Of a stretch of DNA of 64,000 bases, positions 25,101 through 35,444 are shown in pieces. The notes under the pieces are model-generated. The model had not been told where the DNA came from. It did not search any database and worked only from the letters and a program-made list of their open reading frames with translations. The translations under genes and the position numbers were made by a program. This DNA is from Sporothrix humicola (taxonomy: Eukaryota > Ascomycota > Sordariomycetes > Ophiostomatales > Ophiostomataceae), in the NCBI GenBank assembly GCA_021396245.1, contig WNYE01000059.1, positions 1 to 64,000 of the forward strand. The letters run 5' to 3'. Within the stretch, counting starts at the first letter, position 1; each line of letters starts with the position of its first letter.

Positions 25101-28100
25101 ACATTTCTCACTCTATTTTGTACTGCGGCCCTTCCCTTCAAAGTGACTTTCCAGATACGGACAGTAGCAGTGAGGTCGTGTTAGCCATTCAGTGGCTCTC
25201 AAACGTTGAACCTTCAGCCCTAGACCTGGTCAATGTGACATCCTGAACAAGGCGCGGGTTTGGCGAACGCCACTCTGTCGCGTGGAAAGAAAAAGGAAAC
25301 ACAAACAAAACCCCAGAGGAAAATCAAAGCAAAAGAAAATGGGAGAAAATGGCAGGGCATACTGGCTGACATGATAGTATTTACTGGTAGTCAGCCTGAG
25401 CAGTAATGCGTGTTTTACACTTCGTAGTGGTACCTGCAGGCAAGTGGCGCTGAGCACAGACTTAGAGGTAAAGCAACATCGGCAGGGGCTGCCTCCCGTC
25501 AAAGATATGAGAAACAACTTGGCAAGCCTTACCTTCCGAGCACATCTTGACCATCTTGACGAGAACATACATAGTAGGTTGCCAGCACAAAGTACGGAGT
25601 AAAATAAATCAATGACCCGTTTTGTTGGCCAAAGCGCCCCAAACCCGGTCTCAGGCCATCCGTTGTAAACGAACGCGGCAGCAGGAAGAGGGGGAAATGT
25701 ATGTGACGAGAGAGAGAAAGACAGTAAAAAGGAGCACCAATAGCTCAAAAGCAATCTATCTCGAACACCCAGACGGCTCGATTTGTGACTTGTGAAGGGA
25801 GGGGCGTGAAAGCATAAACAACAGCAATATTCATGAATGAGATACGTGAAATGCGATGAACGCAAGGAGTGAAGCCTAAACCATTTCAGAATTCAAAATA
25901 GGAGACCAAGACGTAAAAAAGACGTAGAAGAGATGGGCGCCTAGAAGGTGCACGCTCATTCACAGCCCCTTCCTCGCTCGAATTCTCGGATCGTTGTGAC
26001 GATCTCAAGGTGAGTAACTGAAAGAAGATGATAAAAGTGAGAATTCCAAAACAAGGGAGGATTCGGAGGAACGGAGAATTTTTTTGCATCGACCTTGCTC
26101 ACTTTTCCATGTCATTTCATATCAATTTCGGGAACCAGCGTTTTGTGCATACTCTGGCATCCTCTTTGACATCACGAATTTCAATCTTCGATCGAATGTT
26201 CAGGAGGCCAAGATCAGGTACACAGTGCTCTTTTTTCTTGAAAAACGAAGCTAATTTTCGTGAAGTCCACATACTGTGTAGCTAAAAGGTGGCGGTCCAC
26301 GTGCCGGTTAAAATGGTTAAATACAAAGTAGAAGAAAAAGAAAGTGGAGCGCGAAAAAGAGTGGAGTAAATAGAAGAGAGCTAGAAGAAGTTGCACCCCC
26401 CCTACTCTCACAAGATAACTCTAAAATTTGTGTTGTATGGAAGGCAATGCCGGTGGACGAAGGATGAGGATGGAAACAAGCAAAAAGTGTGAGTGTTGTT
26501 GGTTTTGGGTGCGTGGATTGGCTGCCCTCCTTTTCGGACTTGTGGGATGGCCGAGCCAGAGATGGAAAGAGGTATGGAAAATATATTGCTATAAGATTTC
26601 AAATAAGACAGAGGCTGGATTTCGACACGGGTTCCAAACGCCCAGATATTGGGGACGATGAGATGAGCTTCCTAATAAGGGGGAAGCTATCGGAAAGCAT
26701 CGCGAGAACTGTGTAAAGAAAGCCAAATAAAATAAAATATTGTGGAGGATTCATATTCTCATATATGACTAGCTCCATGGATTGAATAAAAGTATGATCG
26801 AGGAGCTTGAAAATGGTGAGTGGATGCAAAAGGTCCGTGAGGTAATGGCAGTGCGAGAAAACGGCCATGGGTTCGTTGAAAAGGGCCGGTAACAATACAT
26901 GGACATGAGATGAAAGGTCTGAGAACCAGCCTTACGCTGTGGCTTATGATCTTCTGGCGTTGCAGTTGGCTTGCCCGGTCAGCAGGGTTCATAAGAAGGG
27001 CGAAAAAAAAAAAATAAAGAAAGCAAGCAAGTAAAAAAGCCAATACAATGGACTCAACAGCCAAGGCAGCTTGCATAAGCGAGAGGAAGCCATGGCCTGG
27101 ATGCCGGAGGAGCAGCCAACTGCCAACTTTCATACAGGGCATGAGACAGCTTCCTCTTTGGGTGAGGCGGAGGAGCAGACGAATAGCAAGATGGAAGCTG
27201 CAATCCAGCTGTAATACGGATACTGGGGGCAGTCGTGCCGCAAAATGCAACAGAGGACAAGCGGAGGGCCACGGCAAGTCCCGTTCTAGAACACCATGAG
27301 AGACAAAATAGGACGCTGGAGGGAGCTGGGGGGACTGAAGGAGCTTGACAGGGGATCCATCGCCGGCATAGAAGCTGCAGTACGGTCCCGAAGTCTTTCT
27401 TGTTGGCCCACCTTGATTTGTGCGGCCTTCTTTTAATCGAATCTTCCCGTTGCACAAGGGAGTAGGCTTCTAGAATCTTTCCTCGTTGGACTTGCTTCCG
27501 TGGAATACTTTCGGAGGAGAAATAGAATAGTTGCACAGGAGGGGGCACATGAACAAGAATAGCAGAAATTTGCACATGGCAAGGACAGAAAAGGACTGGC
27601 CGTTGTGTGTACCAGAGTTGAACATTTTCTGGATGTGCGGCACGTGTCTATCGAAAGCCAAGGGCGAATCAAAGGAGGCAATATACTGAGTAGTAAATTC
27701 AGGAACAAAGCAAAGGGGAAAAAAAGGAGACAAAAGAGTTCTGGCCACTAGGCAGGAACTGTTGCAGGTATTGCATAAGTTCGGCCGATCGATCGTGGTC
27801 AAGGTGGTGCATGTTCTCTGTTGGCCGGCTGCCATGCCGTCGGCTCGGTGCCGAACGAGTCTAGTCTTATTTTGTGCCATTTGTGTTTTCGTTTTGCAGA
27901 GCATGACCAACTGACATCCGACCTGCGGCTTGGCTCTGGCCTTACTGATCCTACGAAAGCCCACTGTAACCCTGTGGATGGAGGTGGTTTCTGAGCACCT
28001 CTCATGTTTATGTAAGGTGTGCTGGATGTCCTTGTATTGTGAGAAAGAAAAGAAAGAAAAAAGATACGTGAAAAGTAAGGTCTGATTTTGTGATTTTTCT

Positions 28101-30892
28101 TTTGATTTGGTTACCTCCATCTATTTTTATTTTTATTTTTATTTATCTTTATTCAATGACGCCCAGGTGCACACAAACGACTGAAACTTGACACCCGATG
28201 AAATAACGAGCAGTATCGAAACTGCGGCTGTCAACATCAAATAATGTGCGAACAATTGTCTACAACAAATCATAAACCCAAATGTTATGCAGAGGATGAA
28301 GTCTCATTTAACATGCACAATGCACGCTGTATCATTCCTCAGAGATCACCATCATGGCCAGATGCTGACGCTGAACGAGCACTGCCGGAGCAGGGATTCC
28401 CCATGCTGCCTATCCTGGCCTTTAAGGCGGTCTTGTTCATCCCTTCGTGTCCTTTTCATGCTGTATCAAGGCAGACCCTTTTGAACACGATTTCTGGATG
28501 CTTTTCCAACACAAAATCCTTTCTATCCTCTTGTGGTTCCTCTCACCGTTTTTTTCGGGACTTTCTCTGACGGCTTTGTCATCTTCTTCCCGTCCACATG
28601 ACCTCTCAATCCAGGTCTATCACTGTCTTGCATCGTCCCTGGTCTCTTGCCGTTCAATGCCTCTTCCCGTCTCAACAGGCCAGAGCCTCACCCTCGCCTG
28701 TTCCTTGCATTCTCATGCTTCCCGCTGCTTCCAACGGCACTTGTCCTTGTCCTAGTCCACCCGGCCGGGGCCGTTACCTTTCCCACGGCTAGGGTTGTCG
28801 GCAGTCCCGTAGGAGCTCATGCCGGTAGTCGATGGATGCTGCATTTCTTTGTCTTATCCTCTGTATCTGTGACGATGATAGTTGCTTTCTTTCCTTACGA
28901 TAAATAACACACGCGATGAATATTCACGTATGAAACGAGCTTGTCGAAACACTTGATCTGTCCTATTTTATCGTACACACGTTTCTCCCCGCACAAAAAT
29001 CATATAACGTTGAATAATGTGCGTATCTTTTTGATCGCATACATTCGTCTCCCTTTTTTTTATCTATTTCCAGTTCATTTCCTCGCATCTTCTTCTATTT
29101 CTGTACATGTTTTGGTCCTCTCATAGTCATCTTTGCTTCACCTCTGCCCTTTTGTGTCCATCAAATGCTCTGATACATCCCGCGTTTTAACAGCAATGGC
29201 CCTCCCGCTTTTCGTCCCCTGGCGAACCACAACCACTGCCGCCGACTTTATGTTTTCTGTGCTGTCTCTTTGCAAGTCCCCCAGAACACGCAATAGGGAT
29301 GATCCCGGAATCCCAGTCGCAGCTCCTCCACAGAAGCAAATCGAAGCCAAACAGATACAAAAAGACAAGGGCGAAAAGGGCACGTGGGGGATTTTGTGAG
29401 GCAGACGTGAGTCTATGTCAGCCCTTCCAAGCAACTTTGTCATCTCAGATCGCTGGTAGTACCTTGAATTGCTGCGTTCGCACTCGCAATTTGTCTGTTT
29501 GCACTCGTACTTCCCCTGTCTGCGGATCAAACCCATTGCGTGACCTGTGCCAAGCCGGCCCTGTTTGCGTTTTTGCGTGTAAGCCCATTTTGGCAAGTCG
29601 TGTCGCTCAGGTCTAGACCATAGCTGTGTATTTAGATATTATGTGCGTAGATGTTCTTACTTGAACGGCGCAAGTTATCTTGACTTTATGTGAAAATCTT
29701 GAGTAAATGAAGAGAACTCTATGTCAAAATTAAGTTCGCAGCAATTATAAAAACAAACGAGTCTATTTTGATTGTACTTCCCAATTGCAGAACAAGAATT
29801 GCAGCGTATCAACATAATGCCTCTTTACACGTATCCATCCCGCGTTTTGGCAGCCAACTGACCTCATCCATGTTTCATCGTCCACAGGCGTCTGTGGCTG
29901 CCAGATCAGAGTTCTCACGACCGTTGCAACGATGGGCGGCATTCACAAAGCATCCAAAACCAGTGATCGACGTCATCCTGGAACGCCTTCAATTTTTGCG
30001 TGAGTTCTAGGGTCTCTCTCAAAACGGCATTCGGAGTATCCTCTCCATCCCCTGCAATCATCCCCCACTGGCTGACCGCCACAATCTGAAATAGTCGTAT
30101 GAAATGGTCGCCGAGATTCTCACAAACGCCTGGCCATAGCAGAGTCGAACAAAATATCTCCATCTGGTAATTTTCATATTTTTGGTACTCGAAAAAAAGA
30201 GAAGAAAAAGACGTCAGAGAAACAGGGGTCGTCGCTCGTTTCCGGGGAGCCCCTGTCTTCCGATCCCTTCTTTTTCAACTTCTCCTTTTGTCACACTCTT
30301 TTACTCTTCGCCCTTTCATTTGCTCTCATTGTTTTCCTTTCTGGTTCTTTCGATCGTTCTCCTTCGGATCGCAGCAACAGAACTATTCCGATCGGACTGT
30401 CTGTCCGTTTGCCACGTTTTATGTAGGTCGTATGGGCAGCTGCGCCTATGCTTTCAGTGCTTCCTGCCTCTTTTATGTGAGCAAACATGTGTGCACAAGC
30501 ATTGAACACTGAGCACAGGGCACAAAGCAGCCCCTTCGTCTGTTACATTCTTTCGCTACCACCCCCCCTTATGCACGGAGAATTTGCATCGTGTGTCTCC
30601 TGATGTTAGACAAGGGCATCCCATCACATCGATGAGAGATCGATACTCGATGTGCATGCAAAAGGAGACAATCGATCGAATAAGTAGGGATGAATGGCAG
30701 CACAAGCTTAAGCTTAATTCTCAAATAGGAAGTTCAATAAGGCAAGACAGGATGACAAGTCAACAAGAGAACAAGTCGTTCAATCAACTATTCAGCAAGA
30801 TGCCGAGCTGTCAGAAACACACACATAATTCAATCCAGTTATTTTGTGCATTTCATATAATTTCACGACTCTAGTGGAATTCCAAAATATCA
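19141..30892. other. gene-poor interval
   Basis: About 11.7 kb in which no ORF shows the GC-rich codon use, conserved motifs or paired splice signals seen in the real genes. All frames are short and overlap on both strands. C/T-rich stretches on the plus strand occur near 28400-28780 and 30230-30400. Isolated donor-like GTGAGT sites exist (for example 19168 and 26009), but I could not pair them with convincing branch and acceptor sites. TACGGAGTA copies lie at 21917-21925 and 25593-25601. Confidence 0.55.
28122..28144. repeat. AT-rich microsatellite
   Basis: About four tandem TATTTT units on the plus strand. Confidence 0.8.
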
Positions 30893-30910
30893 AAAAAAAA
30901 AAAAAAAAAA
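30893..30910. repeat. A18 homopolymer
   Basis: A run of 18 A at the boundary between AT-rich DNA and the pyrimidine-rich block that follows on the plus strand. Confidence 0.9.
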
Positions 30911-33000
30911 TTATTCTCTTACATTTTCGGAGGCACACCTCCCGCTTTCTTTCTGTCAAAATACCTAGCATTTTGAGACCTTCCCGCTTCCGCGTCACAA
31001 CATCTCTAATGCTACAGTGGCATTTGGTGCTCGTCTCCCGCTGTATGGTTCCTGGTTCCATGTCGTGCTCGTTGTTCAGAAAGCCCTTGATCCCTCCCAT
31101 TCCGCTGTCAACCTCCATCTTATCTTTTTTGGGAACTTTCGGTCTTCGTCATCCTCCGCATTTTCCACACATTTTGTGTTCGGGGCTCGCCGTGTCTCTT
31201 CTTTTTGTCATGTCGAGCCTCCGTCTCATGACTTTGTTCTTCCTGTTGGTGTTCTTCATCTTTATTCTCTATCTTCACCTTGTTTTGGAGAACCAAGGTG
31301 GCTTCGTCTGTTATTTTCTTCTTTTGCCTCGTCTCGATTAGCCGTCCCACGATTTTGTTTCTTTTGTTTTCTGTTCCATGTTTTCCTTTGCCTCTCGCCA
31401 ATATTCGTGTTCTGCCTTCAACAGACAAGGGTTTGATATGGACGGCTGCTAAAATCTGCCAACTAGTCAACAAACAAGATCCATGGTCAGCTTGCACACC
31501 TTTTTTTTTTATCTCTCGACACTAATGGCTGACTGACCACTCTTCTATTGGGCTTCTACGGCTTCGTCTCAACTCTTCTTCCTTACCCCATACATCCCCC
31601 ATGCCATCCCGTCACCATCCCCCATCCCTCCACACTTATATGCCTTCTGAGACGTGGAGGTACCGAACCATGGTTTGTTTGTTCTTGGATACGCTGTTCG
31701 CAATAATAGCCCAGACCCAACGTCCCTCAGGTCTTTTACAATTTTGTTCTATGTTTTCGAAAAGGTGTATCTGTTTACCGCCACTTTTTATCTTTTTTCT
31801 ATCTTTTTTCTTTTCTTTCTTATCACTCTGGTTTCCTCTCTTTGCCACTCGCGACTGGTTGCATATCAAAACATGTTTTTTTTGCCGGCCACTCAGCATT
31901 TAACCTTTTTCTATTCCCATTCTTTGTACAGTAAATATCTCTTTTTCCAGTTCCACCATCGTTCCATCCCGTCGTCCTCCTGCATCAAAACGCATCACAA
32001 CGCATCACACCTACGTGATGTACCTTGCATGTTCAAGGGAAGACGCTGCAGGCTGCTGCATCTCTTCCCTTCCATCACAGAATCTCCCCATTTTCGTCTC
32101 AGTCCTTGAACCTTGCCAACGTGCCACTCATACACCCTCTATCTCTTCCTTTCCACTTCCAATATGCATCGCACAGACGGGTTCTGGAAGCTTTATTTTA
32201 TTTTTATTTATTTTTTATCTGTGTTTTTCATCATCCGTCCTGTTTGATCACAGACTCTGCATCTTTATCGCTCTTCTCATCACGCCTTCTCTCTCTCCCT
32301 GTTCCCGGCCGCCATGTGGATTCTGTATGACCGTCGCTGCACGCATCACTCCATCTTTGCTGCATCCAAGCACTCGTCACGTACCTTTGACCACTCTCAA
32401 CATCCCTTCTCCCTGCAAACTGTAACCTCTGCCTCCATCATCGCCGTCATCGTCGAACCGGCCCGCGCTGCTCTGCTGCTTTATGCGTTGATTCTGTCTG
32501 ACCCCCGGTTCCCTGCTGTTCCGTAGTTTTGTCAGTTTTCTTCTTCCTTTGTCTGTGCTCTTGCCTTGACCTGCATCGTCTGTTCGCGTCTCTCTCTCTT
32601 CTTTGCCTCTCCCTCTCCCTCTTTTCACCATCTGAACGCGTCTGCATACACACCGTCTGTCTCTTTCTTGCATCGGCCCTTGTCCTTGCCACCATCCGGC
32701 TTCTGTATGCACACGTTCAGGCTCTCCTCTTATGTCTGTGCTATGGACTCTTTGTCGTTCGGATATGCAGAAAGACTGTCCCTTACAGATGGGACTGACC
32801 TGCCATCATCTACTGTAACCCTCCGTCCTCCGAGGCTTCTTTTTTGTGTCCCTTTCGTGCCTCCTCCCTGCTGTTCTTCTATTCCTTCCAGGCTCTTCCT
32901 TGCAGGAAAGCATGCACCGTGGCATAATCTGCATGCAGCCCTGCTTCCTTCATGTTGTTGTTCTGTTCATTGGGGGCCGGCTACATGCAGGGTCTCTCTA
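30911..33000 (+). other. pyrimidine-rich block, leader-like, no clear gene
   Basis: The plus strand is strongly C/T-rich for about 2 kb, much like the leader at 7.9-10.7 kb. A 70-codon frame at 32314-32526 begins in a good context (GCCGCCATGTGG), but its composition is uninformative and it matches nothing known. The block may be the promoter or leader of an unrecognised transcript or a noncoding RNA. Open frames here are inflated because stop codons need purines. Confidence 0.35.
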
Positions 33001-33542
33001 CGGATATGTATCTCTCGGTATCCGGTCGTAGGCAACCTTCAAAGACAACAGCCACAAAACGGAAAACGGAAAACACAGAACCCTGAATGCTTGCATGACA
33101 TGCTTCCCCGGACCATGAAGCATGCAACAGTGATCATCTTGCCACCGCATCTTGTCGTCCTGTGTTCATCCTGCCTCAGAAGGGCTGGGACAGACCAACT
33201 TTTTGGTTTACATTTTTGTCAACTAATCGTACACCCCCTCCTCCATTTTCTCTCAAGTCGTCAAGCACTGTGCAGAAGGAGTCCTCTAGATGATGAACCT
33301 TGGTTTAGGAATCAATGAACGAGACGACGGAACGAAGAGATGAATGGACTAATCAGGAAGTGAAAACTTCTAGAAGAGATCTAAGGATACATCATCTCTG
33401 GGAGCATTGCTGCAAATGACGAGATGAAGAACATGGTGAGACTTGTTGAGACGAACAGACTCTTGGCTTGATATTTGAGATGATTTGATATCTTGTGGAT
33501 GATGTGTAACAAAAAATAAAGCTGCTTTTGAACGTCCTCGTG

Positions 33543-33556
33543 ATGATACGTATCAT
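33543..33556. repeat. 14-bp perfect palindrome
   Basis: ATGATACGTATCAT is its own reverse complement. It is followed four bases later by a 7-bp stem with a 4-nt loop (33560-33577). Confidence 0.85.
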
Positions 33557-33903
33557 GTGATGCTGAGCTGTCAGCATTGTCATATCTTGATATCATGATA
33601 GGGGCATCAACACGTGCCTCGCATCCTGATATCGGACGTATCTACCAGGTAAGCAATAAATGCAATTAAAATATACCAGGAAAAGCATCAGCTCGTTGCC
33701 TGTCCGTGCTAGGATGTAGTTTCCTCGTGAACACATCTCAGCCTTCAACTTTGCCGCCGCGTAAAATAAGAGGCGAAAAACATGGAAAAATGAACAAGTC
33801 GTGGATAATATTGGGTTGTCGAGAAATACATCACGTAGTTTGCCTCATTTCCAGGCAACAAGAGCCATCATGGATGGGACGTGATCTATTTCTCACACCC
33901 TCG

Positions 33904-33933
33904 ACTTCAGCCAACTTCAGCCAACTTCAGCCA
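33904..33933. repeat. 10-bp tandem repeat, 3 copies
   Basis: Three exact copies of ACTTCAGCCA. Confidence 0.95.
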
Positions 33934-34471
33934 AGTCGGTTCAGGCAGTTTGTTGTCTTGCCTCGTGCCTTGCCTCGCCGCCTTTTCTTGCTAATTTTGC
34001 CTCTACGTAACGTATCTCCAGTGCTTGTTTCTTCCGTCGTCTTTTGCCTCCTTTCGTATTTCAAACTTTCCGAAATAGCAGCCGCCTTCTCTCCCTTCTT
34101 TCTTGCTCATTTTGCTTGCATTCGGCACTATTTTGTGCCATTTTGTAGGATGAACGAGTGTAAATGGCTGTTTGAAAAAGGAAGGAGGCAAAAGGATGAA
34201 ATGGGGATGATAATGGATGAAAAGGGAAAATACGATGGGAAAACAGCAAAAAGGGGCACATGGGATGGAAGAAATCAAAGAGAATAAGCTCTTGTCGGCC
34301 GTCTTTTGTAGATATAAGAACGAGACGATGTCCGCTGGAGAACGAGATTATTTTGATTTCTTTCGATTCCGGCATCATCTCAACCAAATGGTCGTCATCG
34401 AGATACAATATCAACAGAGCCAGGACCGACGATGGACGGACACAATATTCACAACGATACATCATCATCAT

Positions 34472-34499
34472 GATACACGATACACGATACACGATACAC
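34472..34499. repeat. 7-bp tandem repeat, 4 copies
   Basis: Four exact copies of GATACAC, preceded by a short ATC trinucleotide run. Confidence 0.95.
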
Positions 34500-35444
34500 C
34501 AAATACCTAAAGCGACAAAGTGTGACGACTACACTCACCAAATCTCATCACATGGACAAAACACCACAAAAGTCACGGACCTCAGGGGCGACATAGACTG
34601 AGTCTCGAAAGCTTCGGACAATCTCGACAACACTCCGACACGACAACCATGTGCATGAGATAGGGTTAAACAGAAGAACGACGACCTGAACATCGAGGTC
34701 AGGAATGGCACAAAATAAAACGACGCCCTCGAGCACTCGGACCCTTTGCGTCAACACGAAAAAACAGGCTCGGACAGTCGACCATGTGCACAGTTTAGGG
34801 CGAGCGGAACACATATCAGTCAACAAAGAGAACAAAGACAATACCAGAACACGGCAGGAGAGGCAAAATGTCCGTCAACAACACCCAGCAATATTAATCT
34901 AAAAAGGGGCGAAGCCACCACAGACATTCATATCCGTCTCGCGACACATCGGACCGACGTCCCGCTTAACACAAAGCGCAGCTATATCAAGCACAAAGTA
35001 CTTTGAGGTCACTCATATACGACAAGTATAGACAGCTTAAGACAACTTACGTACTGTGTCGGTGCCTTCGGAGACCCGACAAAGCGATGAGATAACGACG
35101 CCCCCCCAACGAGGTCATGCTCTCGAACAGGCCATCGATCTGAAACTCGACATGTTTGCCACCGTTTGAACAGAGTGATGCCTAGACATCATGAGATGTA
35201 TTCTTGGGCGACTTCCTTCACAGTTGAGACCATCCCTACCCTCTCGAGGTTTGTTGCCTACCCTCCCAAGGTTGGTTCGTATTTGTAAAGCAATGATGTG
35301 AAAATGCCATTTGTTATGAAATGTGTACAGAAAAAGAACAAGTCCCGTGGCCCATATGCCCGACTTTTTGAAAAACCAGACCGCAAATAATTATAAGATA
35401 CAGTAATGACAGAGTAAAATGGATGAAGAATGATCCTCTAGCCC

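Larger units (their letters stand above)
33001..35444. other. intergenic with palindromes and an A/C-rich segment
   Basis: No gene recognised. It contains a 10-bp tandem repeat, a group of palindromes near 33.54-33.61 kb, a GATACAC tandem repeat and an unusual A/C-rich plus strand at about 34430-35060. The right end includes the CEF1 3'UTR and terminator. Confidence 0.55.

Noticed and set aside
26759..27575. Overlapping minus-strand frames of 232 and 173 codons
   Set aside because: Two different frames of similar length cover the same DNA and neither resembles a protein family.
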